A stretch of 64,000 nt of DNA, from the NCBI RefSeq assembly GCF_041538045.1, contig NZ_JBGOSE010000001.1, positions 186,001 to 250,000 on the forward strand. The letters are read 5' to 3'. Every line of letters begins with the position of its first letter. The stretch's first letter is position 1. Source of the stretch: Aliiglaciecola sp041538045. Lineage in GTDB: Bacteria; Pseudomonadota; Gammaproteobacteria; Enterobacterales; Alteromonadaceae. This document shows, piece by piece, positions 42,762 to 51,760 of the stretch. The notes under the pieces are model-generated. The model searched no databases and had not been told where the DNA came from. It saw nothing but the letters and a program-made list of their open reading frames with translations. The position numbers and the translations under genes are program-made.

Positions 42762-43157
42762 CATTGAATCGAAGCTCCGTAGGAGGTTCGACAAAATCGT
42801 CAGGAACGATTTTAAAAAAACCGCTTTTTTAAAAGCGGTTTTTTTATGCCTGTAAATTAAACTAAATTAAATATTTATAAGTAATTCCCAATAAATAATA
42901 TTAATCTAAACGTCACGATTGATATGATAGCCTGCCTTTGCATTAAAATTAACTTAGCTATAGAAGCAATAGATGTTCGCCATATTCAAATAAACAGGCT
43001 GACTAATTGATTGCTGGAACTAGCCACATGATTAATATGCTTGGGTAAAGATTCAAAAAAGTTGAATAAATACCGCAAAATTAAAGTTCACTTTGTGGAT
43101 TTTAGTTGAGTTTTCAATGCTTAGGTGATACTTATCCTTACCTAAATAAATAATAGT
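42762..43157. other. Intergenic region between tRNA operon and oadGAB
   Basis: No gene seen. Holds the tail repeat and terminator in its first 85 bp, then AT-rich sequence. An interrupted palindrome TTAGGT-N13-ACCTAA (43121-43145) just before oadG could be an operator, but I cannot name a regulator. Confidence 0.5.
42814..42847 (+). terminator. Terminator of the tRNA operon
   Basis: CCGCTTTT-TT-AAAAGCGG stem with seven A before and seven T after. A second perfect hairpin, AAAATCGT-CAGGA-ACGATTTT, directly precedes it. Confidence 0.9.
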
Positions 43158-43424
43158 GTGAATTATATGCAAGCGTCCATTTCTGAATTACTAATTGAAG
43201 CTGCCAACTTGATGGTAGTGGGCATGGTTGTGGTGTTTGTCTTTCTAACGCTACTAATCGGTGCAGTCAATTTAATTGCTGCCATTAACCGTAGACTTCC
43301 TGAAGAAGTCGTACCTGCGGCTGCCGCTAGGACGCAAAGGAAAGTCACTACTGATAAATCAAGTTCTTCTGTACCAATTGCAGCTATAACCGCAGCAGTT
43401 CATCAATATCGAAAGAATAGATAG
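43158..43424 (+). CDS. oadG: Oxaloacetate decarboxylase gamma chain OadG
   Basis: Small membrane subunit (88 residues) that joins the alpha and beta chains of the sodium-pumping decarboxylase and binds zinc. It has one N-terminal membrane helix (about 11-36, NLMVVGMVVVFVFLTLLIGAVNL) and a soluble Ala/Thr/Lys-rich tail with a late His (AAVHQYRKNR). GTG 43158 or ATG 43167 may be the start; neither has a strong ribosome site. First gene of oadGAB. Confidence 0.88.
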   Translation: MNYMQASISELLIEAANLMVVGMVVVFVFLTLLIGAVNLIAAINRRLPEEVVPAAAARTQRKVTTDKSSSSVPIAAITAAVHQYRKNR

Positions 43425-43454
43425 ACTAAATAAATCGATCTTTTAGGAGCCTCC

Positions 43455-45227
43455 ATGAGTAACCCCCTTAAAATAACTGAATTGGTACTGCGCGACGCAC
43501 ATCAATCTTTATTAGCCACCAGAATGCGTTTGGACGATATGCTACCCATCGCAGATAAATTAGATAAAGTTGGTTTTTGGTCAATGGAATCTTGGGGAGG
43601 CGCTACATTCGACTCTTGTATTCGATATCTTGGTGAAGATCCTTGGGATCGTATCCGTCAATTGAAAAAAGCGATGCCAAACACACCTCAACAGATGTTG
43701 TTAAGAGGGCAAAACCTTTTAGGTTACCGTCACTATGCTGATGATGTGGTTGAAAAGTTTGTAGAGCGAGCGCATACCAACGGTGTGGATGTTTTCCGTA
43801 TTTTTGATGCTATGAATGATACGCGCAACTTAGAGACTGCAATAAAATCTGTCGTTTCAGTGGGGGCTCATGCACAAGGGACTATTTCTTATACTGTAAG
43901 CCCTGTACATACTCTTGAGCGCTGGTTAGATATGGCTAAATCTTTAGAGGATATGGGGATTCATTCCTTGTGTATTAAAGATATGGCTGGCTTGTTGAAG
44001 CCTTATGAATGTGAAGAGTTAATCACTCGCTTGAAAGAAATTATCAGTGTGCCTATTGCAATGCAATGCCATGCCACTACTGGTTTAAGTACTGCAACTT
44101 ATCAGAAGGGCATTGATGCCGGTATTGATATGGTTGATTGTGCTGTCTCGTCTATGAGTATGACATACGGACACAGTGCCACTGAAACCATAATGTCAAT
44201 TGTTGAAGGTACAGACAGAGATACTGGCTTAGATCTGCACTTAATGGCTGAAATCGCTAGTTATTTCCGAGAAGTACGGAAAAAATACGCTAAATTCGAA
44301 GGAAGCTTGAAAGGCGTCGATGCTCGAATTCTCATCGCCCAAGTCCCTGGCGGAATGTTGACCAATATGGAAAATCAACTTCGTGAGCAAGGTGCGGAAG
44401 ACAAAATGGATGAGGTGCTTAAAGAAATTCCTAAGGTAAGAGAAGATCTCGGTTTTATTCCTTTGGTAACGCCGACATCACAAATTGTTGGTTCTCAATC
44501 TGTCTTAAATGTTCTAACAGGCGAGCGATACAAGAGTATCACTAAGGAAACGGCTGGCGTACTTAAAGGTGAGTATGGCGCAACTGCAGCCCCTGTGAAT
44601 GCAGAATTACAAGCCAGAGTACTGGATGGTCAGGAACCTATTAGTTGTCGACCGGCTGATCTGATTGAGCCTGAATTAGCTAGCTTAACGGCTGAGTTGA
44701 CAGATATTGCTCAACAGCAAAATATCACCTTAGCAGATGACCAAGTGGATGATGTGTTGACTTACGCACTGTTTCCACAAATTGGACTTAAGTTTTTGCA
44801 AAACAGAGGAAATCCTGACGCATTTGAACCTGTACCTACTGGTGTGGCTGACACTAAGCCCGAGGCAACTGCTGCAGCACCGGCCCAAGGAAAAGCGGAA
44901 AGTTACTCAGTACGGGTTGATGGTAAGTCTTATGAAGTTGAAGTGGCACCCAGTGGTCAGTTGTCTTCAGTGAAAAGTTCAGAAACTCCCATTCCTACTT
45001 TATACCCAGTTCAAGGTGCTGAATTAAACGCACCTTTAGCCGGTAACATTTTCAAAATCTTAGTCCGTGAAGGAGATGAGATAAGTGAAGGTGATGTGGT
45101 CATCATTATGGAAGCGATGAAAATGGAGACAGAAATACGAGCTACCGAAAGCGGCACTATTACCGAAGTGTTTGTTGCCGAAGGTGAAGCTGTTCAATCT
45201 GGCCAACCTTTATTGAGTGTAGGATAA
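43455..45227 (+). CDS. oadA: Oxaloacetate decarboxylase alpha chain OadA
   Basis: 590-residue carboxyltransferase subunit: an HMGL-like TIM barrel at the N-terminus (ELVLRDAHQSLLATRM, metal-binding residues in MQCHATTG), a conserved carboxylase domain to about residue 455, a Pro/Ala/Thr linker, and a biotinyl domain with EAMKMETEI, biotin on K556. It transfers CO2 from oxaloacetate to biotin for decarboxylation by OadB, coupled to sodium export. Strong RBS TTAGGAG. Five bases separate it from oadB. Confidence 0.97.
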   Translation: MSNPLKITELVLRDAHQSLLATRMRLDDMLPIADKLDKVGFWSMESWGGATFDSCIRYLGEDPWDRIRQLKKAMPNTPQQMLLRGQNLLGYRHYADDVVEKFVERAHTNGVDVFRIFDAMNDTRNLETAIKSVVSVGAHAQGTISYTVSPVHTLERWLDMAKSLEDMGIHSLCIKDMAGLLKPYECEELITRLKEIISVPIAMQCHATTGLSTATYQKGIDAGIDMVDCAVSSMSMTYGHSATETIMSIVEGTDRDTGLDLHLMAEIASYFREVRKKYAKFEGSLKGVDARILIAQVPGGMLTNMENQLREQGAEDKMDEVLKEIPKVREDLGFIPLVTPTSQIVGSQSVLNVLTGERYKSITKETAGVLKGEYGATAAPVNAELQARVLDGQEPISCRPADLIEPELASLTAELTDIAQQQNITLADDQVDDVLTYALFPQIGLKFLQNRGNPDAFEPVPTGVADTKPEATAAAPAQGKAESYSVRVDGKSYEVEVAPSGQLSSVKSSETPIPTLYPVQGAELNAPLAGNIFKILVREGDEISEGDVVIIMEAMKMETEIRATESGTITEVFVAEGEAVQSGQPLLSVG

Positions 45228-45231
45228 TTCC

Positions 45232-46362
45232 ATGGAGAAGTTAGAAATCCTGTGGCAAAGCACTGCCCTTGCGCATTTCGAAGCCGGTCAGGTGATCATG
45301 ATGGTGGTTGGCCTATTGCTGCTTTATCTGGCCATCGTTAAAAAATTCGAACCATTATTATTGTTGCCTATCGGATTTGGTGCCCTATTAACCAATATCC
45401 CGTTAGCCGGTTTTAGTGAAGCTGGTGGGTTACTGCATTACATCTATGTTATTGGAATCGATACAGGGGTGTTCCCTCTGCTTATTTTCATGGGCGTAGG
45501 AGCAATGACTGATTTTAGTGCGCTTATTGCAAACCCGCGTATGCTTTTACTTGGCGCTGCAGCACAGTTTGGTATTTTTGCCACCTTACTAGGGGCAATA
45601 CTACTTAATTTTGTGCCAGGTCTTGAGTTTACTTTAAAAGACGCCGCAGCTATCGCCATCATTGGTGGGGCAGACGGACCGACAGCTATTTTCTTAGCGT
45701 CAAAACTAGCCCCTGAATTATTAGGAACTATAGCCGTCGCCGCTTATTCCTACATGGCCTTGGTGCCGATAATTCAACCGCCAATTATGAAAGCACTAAC
45801 TAACCCAGAAGAACGACAAATTCAAATGGGGCAATTACGCATCGTCTCAAAACGAGAAAAAATCGTTTTCCCACTAGCTGTGCTACTGATGACTATTCTG
45901 TTCTTACCTACAGCTACGCCTTTAGTTGGTATGTTCTGTTTAGGCAACTTAATGAAAGAGTGTGGGGTAGTGGATAGACTAAGTAATACCGCGCAAAACG
46001 AGTTGATTAATGTCGTTACGATATTCTTAGGTTTGGCAGTAGGCTCTAAATTGTCTGCTGATAAATTTTTGAAAGCAGAAACCCTAGGTATATTAGCTTT
46101 AGGTGCCGTTGCATTTGCAATAGGAACCGCCACAGGCGTTCTAATGGCTAAATTAATGAATAAGTATAGCAAGGCAAATATTAACCCATTAATCGGTGCA
46201 GCAGGCGTTTCAGCTGTTCCTATGGCGGCAAGGGTTGTTAATAAAGTGGGGCTGCAAGCAAACCCCCATAACTTTTTGCTGATGCATGCCATGGGGCCTA
46301 ATGTAGCAGGCGTATTAGGGTCAGCTGTAGCTGCAGGTATATTGCTAGCTTTGGTTGGCTAA
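45232..46362 (+). CDS. oadB: Oxaloacetate decarboxylase beta chain OadB
   Basis: Sodium-translocating membrane subunit of 376 residues with about ten helices. Family motifs include GVGAMTDFSALIANPRMLLLGAAAQ, IGGADGPTAIFLASKLAPELLG (the re-entrant region with the sodium-binding Asp) and NPLIGAAGVSAVPMAARV. Decarboxylates carboxybiotin and exports sodium. Together with OadG and OadA it makes a full pump, which suits a marine bacterium with a sodium-driven energy economy. Confidence 0.97.
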   Translation: MEKLEILWQSTALAHFEAGQVIMMVVGLLLLYLAIVKKFEPLLLLPIGFGALLTNIPLAGFSEAGGLLHYIYVIGIDTGVFPLLIFMGVGAMTDFSALIANPRMLLLGAAAQFGIFATLLGAILLNFVPGLEFTLKDAAAIAIIGGADGPTAIFLASKLAPELLGTIAVAAYSYMALVPIIQPPIMKALTNPEERQIQMGQLRIVSKREKIVFPLAVLLMTILFLPTATPLVGMFCLGNLMKECGVVDRLSNTAQNELINVVTIFLGLAVGSKLSADKFLKAETLGILALGAVAFAIGTATGVLMAKLMNKYSKANINPLIGAAGVSAVPMAARVVNKVGLQANPHNFLLMHAMGPNVAGVLGSAVAAGILLALVG

Positions 46363-46387
46363 CTTAGCGACTGGTTAAAATCATCGA

Positions 46388-46424
46388 CAAAACCCGCAGC
46401 TGTTCATCACTGCGGGTTTTTTTA
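46388..46424. terminator. Terminator between oadB and sapF
   Basis: AAACCCGCAG (46390-46399) pairs perfectly with CTGCGGGTTT (46410-46419), followed by more T. The converging sapF stop lies 10 bases beyond; the A-rich left side may let it work for both. Confidence 0.88.
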
Positions 46425-46433
46425 TGCGCAAAG

Positions 46434-47216
46434 TTAATTGGGGGTAATAAGAGACTGGTGAGATTTGACAAGTTTTTCGGTGTATGAACTTTTAGGCCAG
46501 TTAAATACCACATCGGTTTTACCCGCTTCCACCAAATTACCGTTTTGAAGAATTAACACGCGGTCACTAATATGACGAATGATGCCTAAATTATGGGAAA
46601 TAAAGATAAACCCCAAACCTAGGTCTTTTTGCAATTTCATAATTAGGTTTATGGTTTGTGAACGAACAGACGGATCTAAGGCTGCAAAAGGTTCATCGGC
46701 AACTATGACTTGAGGGTCTAGAATCAGGGCTTTGGCTAAGGCTAGACGCTGTCGTTGACCATCGGATAACATATGTCGATAAAAGAACATGTGGTCAGGC
46801 AATAAGCCAACTAACTTTAAGGTTTCTTCAATTTTTTGTAGTCGTTCTGATGCATTTAGTTTGGTATTGAGAATTAACGGCCCTTCCAATATTTTGGCGA
46901 TGTTGATGCCTGGATTTAAGGATTCATTGCTGTGTTGAAAAATCATGCGAATATTTAAACAGCGCTGTCGTAAATTATGCGGGGATAACTTCTGATTATT
47001 CAGGTAAATATTACCTGACGTAGGTTTCTCAGCTCCCACTAAAAGCTTGCCTAATAGTGATTTTCCCGAACCGTTCTCGCCGAGTATGGCTAAGGTTTCT
47101 CCTTCATTAAGCTCGAAGTTTACTTTACCTAAGGTGAATCCGGACTGTTTCTTAAACAGACTTCTTACGGGTTTTTGGATGTACTCGAGGTTTTCAATCT
47201 TCAGTAAAGCTGTCAT
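46434..47216 (-). CDS. sapF: Peptide ABC transporter ATPase SapF
   Basis: ATPase of the Sap transporter, 260 residues from ATG 47216, whose ATGA overlaps the sapD stop. Walker A GENGSGKSLLGKLL, Q-loop FQHSNESLN, signature LSDGQRQRLALAKAL (Gly to Asp in LSGGQ) and Walker B VIVADEPFAALD are all present, so this half-site looks active. The frame is open upstream to 47246 but the overlapping start is preferred. Last gene of pspF-sapABCDF on the minus strand. Confidence 0.9.
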   Translation of the reverse strand: MTALLKIENLEYIQKPVRSLFKKQSGFTLGKVNFELNEGETLAILGENGSGKSLLGKLLVGAEKPTSGNIYLNNQKLSPHNLRQRCLNIRMIFQHSNESLNPGINIAKILEGPLILNTKLNASERLQKIEETLKLVGLLPDHMFFYRHMLSDGQRQRLALAKALILDPQVIVADEPFAALDPSVRSQTINLIMKLQKDLGLGFIFISHNLGIIRHISDRVLILQNGNLVEAGKTDVVFNWPKSSYTEKLVKSHQSLITPN

Positions 47217-48208
47217 TCTTTTTCTCGTATTAAAGGGAAGTGGCAACTGTAAAAATGATCTTGAACGTATCGCAGCTCAGGGACCTTAACACATTCTCGT
47301 TGGGCTCGAGGACAGCGTGGGCCTAAACGACAACCTATGGGTAAATGTTGCAAAGTAGGGATGGTGCCATCAAGGGTCGAAAGAGGCGATTTAGGTGGTA
47401 AGTCTTTTCTAAAACTTGGCGCACTGTCTAACAGTGCTTTAGTGTATGGATGTAACGGACGCTTGCGCAACTGCGCCATTTTGCCGTCCTCTACGGTTTG
47501 CCCACAATATAAAACGGTCATTTTATTTGCCATGCTGGAGATGGCGAGCAAATCGTGACTTACAAATAAAATACTTAAATTACGGGTCTTATTTAGTTGC
47601 GAAAGCAATTTTAATATTTGTATTTTCGTAGTGATCTCCATGCCCCGGGTAGGATCATCAGCGATTAATAACTGGGGAGATGACACTAATGCGCAGGCTA
47701 TTAAAAATTTCTGACCTATATCATCGGCAATTTGATTAGGGTAAGCCTGTAAATACTTTTTGTGATCCTTAATGCCAACTTTATGCAGCAGTTTTATTGC
47801 GATTTGCAGTTTATGTTGGCTTCTTTGCCAAAACCACTTCCCCTTTAGAATATGTCCTGGAATACTTTCTATTAATTGTTCACCAAGGGTAGATGAGGGG
47901 TCGAGTGACGCGACGGGGTTTTGAAATATTACCGCTATTTCACTGCGCATTATTTTACGTCTTTCAGATTGGCTAATTTTAAGTAAGTCTCGTCCTTTCC
48001 ACGTGAGCCTATCAGCGGTTAGTCGCCAGTTTTCGGGTATTGCTCCTACCACAGCTCTAACGATTAAACTTTTACCCGAACCAGATTCACCCACGAGGGC
48101 ACGGATTTCCCCTTCTTCGATACGCAAGTTAACTTTATCTAGGGCTTTTATCCAACCAGTTGATCCGTTGATTTCCAAGGTCAGGTTTTTAATGTCTAGT
48201 AAAGCCAT
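47213..48208 (-). CDS. sapD: Peptide ABC transporter ATPase SapD
   Basis: 331-residue ATPase partner of SapF with the extra C-terminal oligopeptide-transporter domain (CRLGPRCPRAQRECV cysteines, iron-sulfur-like in this family). Walker A GESGSGKS at residues 40-47 is intact. The signature is strongly degenerate (QIADDIGQ, residues 159-166) and Walker B reads LLIADDPT, with Asp (D185) in place of the catalytic Glu. E. coli SapD also has a poor signature but keeps the Glu as I recall. The pair may therefore hydrolyse ATP at one site only. Overlaps sapC by one base. Confidence 0.88.
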   Translation of the reverse strand: MALLDIKNLTLEINGSTGWIKALDKVNLRIEEGEIRALVGESGSGKSLIVRAVVGAIPENWRLTADRLTWKGRDLLKISQSERRKIMRSEIAVIFQNPVASLDPSSTLGEQLIESIPGHILKGKWFWQRSQHKLQIAIKLLHKVGIKDHKKYLQAYPNQIADDIGQKFLIACALVSSPQLLIADDPTRGMEITTKIQILKLLSQLNKTRNLSILFVSHDLLAISSMANKMTVLYCGQTVEDGKMAQLRKRPLHPYTKALLDSAPSFRKDLPPKSPLSTLDGTIPTLQHLPIGCRLGPRCPRAQRECVKVPELRYVQDHFYSCHFPLIREKE

Positions 48209-49101
48209 TATCGTTGCAGCCTATTTCGAAGGGCAGAGCGAAGTCCGTCACCTACTACGTTAACTGATAACACCATCAAAAATATCGCGCTGCCGGGCAA
48301 GGCAATACTCCAAGGAGATTTGTAAGCTACACGCAAGCCTTCAGAAAGTATTGTTCCCAACTCTGGTGCTGGCGCTTGTGCCCCCAGACCTAAAAACCCT
48401 AAAGCACTAATATCTAAAATCGCAATGGATAAAGCCATGGTTCCCTGTACAACCAACATTTCGTACATATTGGGTAAAATACAGTAAAAGAATAGATAGG
48501 TGTTTTTTGCGCCATCTAATTTAGAGGCCAAAATATATTCTTTCGCCATTTCTGTTCTAACCACTTCTCGGGTGTTATGCACAAACTGTGGGATCAGTGC
48601 CAAACTGATGGCCCACATACTGTTCACCAAACCCACCCCTAAAATACCGACTATGACAATAGCAATAAGCAGCGTCGGTATAGCTAGTATAGAATCTAAT
48701 AAGTGGTTCAACACACTAGAACGTACGCCGTGAGTTAGACCCGCAAGCGCTCCTAATGCCACGCCTATCAGCATGGCTAATAAGACTAACAATAAACTAA
48801 TCCCCAGGGTCATTCTGCAGCCGTAAATCAGTCGCGAAAGGAGGTCTCTGCCTAAACTGTCGGTACCAAACAAGTGGCGAATAGAGCCGTTTACATCCCA
48901 AGACGGTTTGACTAAAAATGCATTGGGGTTTTGCAAAACGGGGTCGAAAGGCGCGATAAGGGGGCCAAAAACCACTAGAAAAACAAAAAATGCCAGAATC
49001 CATAAGCCTAGGACAGCAATATGGCTCTTACGAAACTCCCACCACGTATGAATTAATGGTGATGGATGAAACTCTTCTTGGTAGATATCAAATTTGGGCA
49101 C
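48208..49101 (-). CDS. sapC: Peptide ABC transporter permease SapC
   Basis: 297-residue DppC/OppC-type permease: N-terminal membrane segment (LGLWILAFFVFLVVFGPLIAP), the periplasmic FGTDSLGRDLLSRLIYG motif, then five more helices with the EAA-like loop around EYILASKLDGAKN. GTG start at 49101 lies inside the end of sapB (14-bp overlap). Works with SapB as the membrane channel; in E. coli SapBCDF was linked to putrescine export and, in pathogens, the Sap system to resistance to antimicrobial peptides. Confidence 0.9.
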   Translation of the reverse strand: MPKFDIYQEEFHPSPLIHTWWEFRKSHIAVLGLWILAFFVFLVVFGPLIAPFDPVLQNPNAFLVKPSWDVNGSIRHLFGTDSLGRDLLSRLIYGCRMTLGISLLLVLLAMLIGVALGALAGLTHGVRSSVLNHLLDSILAIPTLLIAIVIVGILGVGLVNSMWAISLALIPQFVHNTREVVRTEMAKEYILASKLDGAKNTYLFFYCILPNMYEMLVVQGTMALSIAILDISALGFLGLGAQAPAPELGTILSEGLRVAYKSPWSIALPGSAIFLMVLSVNVVGDGLRSALRNRLQR

Positions 49102-50122
49102 GACGCTCTCCCGTCAGTGCTGGATTAAGCAGTTTTGCAAATAAATCGGTACAGACAGTTAATATAATTACTATAGTTGATACCGCTAGCATCCCGGCTC
49201 TTATCGCCGGGTAGTCTCGCTGATAAATGGCCTGAATTAACCAATTTCCAATGCCTGGCCAAGAGAAGATTACTTCAACGATCATGGCGTTGGTAAGAAG
49301 CACGGCAAATTGCATCCCAAATAATGGAATAATAGGAATCAGCGCATTTCTAACCCCATGACGAAATACCACTTGTAAACCGCTTAACCCACGAGTGTAA
49401 GCGGTCAGAATATATTGGCTTGCCATCACATCGATAACCGAACGACGGGTAATCCGAAAAATAATAGATGCAGTTACTATGGTTAAAGATAAAGTCGGTA
49501 AAATTAAATGTTGCAGGGCACTTTGAGCGGCATCGTTTTTATATTCAAAATCACTCAAAAAAATATCTATGAACATAAAGCCAGTTTGATGGGGAATATC
49601 AAACAGTAAACTGATTCTCCCCGACAATGGAAACCAGCCTAGCTGCAACGAAAACACCAAAATCATAATTAGCGACAACCAAAAAACCGGTGTGGAATAG
49701 CCAATAACACTTGCCGCTAGCAAACTATAATCAGAAGCTTTGTAGTGCTGAAAACCTGCTAGAAACCCCAAAGGGACACCAATTAGTAGTGAAAGTAGTA
49801 ACGCGTAAGCACTTAATTCCATGCTAGCTGGCAGGGTTTGAGAGATTTCTTCCCATAATGGGTTACCAGAACTAAAGCTCAGGCCCCATTGCCCCTCTAC
49901 AAGGTTATTTAAATACACCCAATATTGATAAATATAAGAATGATCGAAACCATGGAGTTGTGTTAGATATTGATAGGTTTCGTCAGAAGTGTATTTGATA
50001 CCAGTTAAATTGACTAGTGGATCGCCAGGAAATAAATAGACTAACGAAAAAGACAAAACGCTTAATACAAATAAGGTAAGAATCAGCAAATTGAATTTTC
50101 GAATAATTTGGATCAGCATCAT
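49088..50122 (-). CDS. sapB: Peptide ABC transporter permease SapB
   Basis: 344-residue DppB/OppB-type permease with six helices. Seen marks: N-terminal helix LLILTLFVLSVLSFSLVYLF followed by GDPL, GVPLGFLAGFQHYKASDY, and the late EVIFSWPGIGNWLIQAIYQRDYPAI segment typical of this family. The start (two ATG in a row, 50122 and 50119) overlaps the sapA stop by 4 bp. Slightly longer than E. coli SapB (321). Confidence 0.9.
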   Translation of the reverse strand: MMLIQIIRKFNLLILTLFVLSVLSFSLVYLFPGDPLVNLTGIKYTSDETYQYLTQLHGFDHSYIYQYWVYLNNLVEGQWGLSFSSGNPLWEEISQTLPASMELSAYALLLSLLIGVPLGFLAGFQHYKASDYSLLAASVIGYSTPVFWLSLIMILVFSLQLGWFPLSGRISLLFDIPHQTGFMFIDIFLSDFEYKNDAAQSALQHLILPTLSLTIVTASIIFRITRRSVIDVMASQYILTAYTRGLSGLQVVFRHGVRNALIPIIPLFGMQFAVLLTNAMIVEVIFSWPGIGNWLIQAIYQRDYPAIRAGMLAVSTIVIILTVCTDLFAKLLNPALTGERRAQI

Positions 50123-51756
50123 TGTTTGTCAACATCCCCAAAACGAATTGCACCAAATGGATTAATGACTAAGCCATTAAGCTCTTGTCGATGTGCTCGA
50201 TAGCGATACGCATGGGCCAATGGCAGCAAAGGAATTTGTTCGGCTAACAATTTATTGGCCAATTTATAATATTCAATTCTTTGTTCTATTTCAGAGTATT
50301 GTAACGCTTGATAGATAAGAGAGTCATATTCATCTGAACACCACATGGCTCGGTTTGTGCCGGACTCTATTGCGGAACAAGATAATAAAGGGCGGTAAAA
50401 GTTATCCGGATCGCCATTGTCAGCTGACCAACCTATGAGTACCGAGTCATGTTGCCCTTCTTTGAGCTTCTCGCGAAAAGTTGTCCACTCATAACTTATA
50501 ATATTAACCTGAATCCCCACTTGAATAAGATAGTTTTGCATTAGCTCAGCCATTTTTCGAGCATTAGGGTTGTAAGCTCTTTCAACTGGCATGGCCCAAA
50601 TATTCATGGTGAATCCTTCATCTATGCCACTTTCTCTTAGTAGTTTGCGGGATAGCACTGGATTGTAATTAGTTTCACTAATATCAGACTGAAAAGCCCA
50701 CGATGACTCAGGCAGTAAACTTTTTGCACTTACCGCACTGCCATAATACACAGCATCTAGTATGGTGTTTTTATCAATGGCCATGGCCAATGCCCGTCTT
50801 ACTTTAGGATTATTGAATGGATATTTTGAAGTGTTAAACGCCCAAAACCCAACATTTAGACCAGGCCTACCATCTAAGGTTAAATCTTTTCTTTCACGGA
50901 TAGTGTCTAATTCACTATGGGCTGGAAAAGCGATAGCATCACATTCTCCGGTCATCAGTTTGGCTAACCGGAGTGAGCTAGTGGTGGTTATGTCGAAGAT
51001 CAGTTTTTCCGGTGCGTTTTTATGCTGCCAATAATCTTGGTGCTTTTTGTAGCGAATATAGTGGTCCTTTTTGTACTCTACAAATTTAAAAGGCCCTGTA
51101 CCGATAGGATAATTATCGATTCGTTCTTTTTGCTTACTCTGGGTAAGTTTTTGTGCGTATTCAGCTGAAAGAATCACGGCAAAGTCAGTGGCCAAATTAG
51201 CTAAAAAAGAACTGTCTGGGCGGGATAGGGTAATTTCCACGCGGTATCCATTTATCCGTTTTACTTTTGAGATTAAGTCAATTAAGCCAATGCTCGTAAA
51301 ATACGGATAATTTCCGCCAGAGACATAATGATATGGATGAGTAGGGACTCGCCAGCGTTCGATACTGAAAATAACGTCATTAGCATTGAAGGTTCTAGAG
51401 GGAGAAAAGTATTTTGTATCGTGGAATTTTACCCCCCGCCTAAGTTGAAAGGTGTAAGTCAGGCCATCTTGGCTAATCAGCCAGCTACTGGCCAATGCGG
51501 GGACGATTTTTCCAGATTGCGGATCGAAGTTGAGCAAACGATCGTAGATTTGATGGGAAGATGCATCCGAGGTAGTGCTAGAGGTGTCCAGTTGGGGGTT
51601 GAAGCTAGTAGGGTTTCCCTCAGAGCAATAAATCACACCCGTAACAGGAGATGTTTCTGTGGTTTTATCGAAGCAACCGCTTAAACTCAGCGCGATTACT
51701 GCTGAAAAAGCAGCAAATGTGGAGCGCAAAAATCGATTGGCGTTTTTAAAATGCAT
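50119..51756 (-). CDS. sapA: Peptide-binding lipoprotein SapA
   Basis: Substrate-binding protein of the Sap transporter, family 5 (DppA/OppA-like), 545 residues. The signal peptide ends in the lipobox LSGC, with the lipid-bearing Cys at residue 28, so it should be anchored to a membrane, whereas E. coli SapA is a soluble periplasmic protein. Typical segments include YDRLLNFDPQSGKIVPALASSW, YTFQLRRGVKFHDTKYF and VRRALAMAIDKNTILDAV. It begins 4 bp after pspF ends, so the transporter is likely co-transcribed with the stress regulator. Confidence 0.9.
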   Translation of the reverse strand: MHFKNANRFLRSTFAAFSAVIALSLSGCFDKTTETSPVTGVIYCSEGNPTSFNPQLDTSSTTSDASSHQIYDRLLNFDPQSGKIVPALASSWLISQDGLTYTFQLRRGVKFHDTKYFSPSRTFNANDVIFSIERWRVPTHPYHYVSGGNYPYFTSIGLIDLISKVKRINGYRVEITLSRPDSSFLANLATDFAVILSAEYAQKLTQSKQKERIDNYPIGTGPFKFVEYKKDHYIRYKKHQDYWQHKNAPEKLIFDITTTSSLRLAKLMTGECDAIAFPAHSELDTIRERKDLTLDGRPGLNVGFWAFNTSKYPFNNPKVRRALAMAIDKNTILDAVYYGSAVSAKSLLPESSWAFQSDISETNYNPVLSRKLLRESGIDEGFTMNIWAMPVERAYNPNARKMAELMQNYLIQVGIQVNIISYEWTTFREKLKEGQHDSVLIGWSADNGDPDNFYRPLLSCSAIESGTNRAMWCSDEYDSLIYQALQYSEIEQRIEYYKLANKLLAEQIPLLPLAHAYRYRAHRQELNGLVINPFGAIRFGDVDKQ

Positions 51757-51760
51757 TACC

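Larger units (their letters stand above)
42522..42791 (+). repeat. 163-bp-period duplication: tRNA-Arg plus tail hairpin
   Basis: Two units, each a tRNA-Arg followed by a 23-base tail (42606-42628 and 42769-42791) with arms TCGAAGCTCC and GGAGGTTCGA. The tails differ at one base. The right arm GGAGGTTCGA equals the tRNA's own T-arm, so the tail looks like a copied tRNA 3' segment. Confidence 0.8.

Noticed and set aside
43121..43145. Operator for oadG (TTAGGT-N13-ACCTAA)
   Set aside because: Short arms and no known regulator motif; mentioned only as part of the intergenic region.
45822..46292. 156-codon open frame opposite oadB
   Set aside because: Antisense shadow of a membrane protein gene; no start signals or family.
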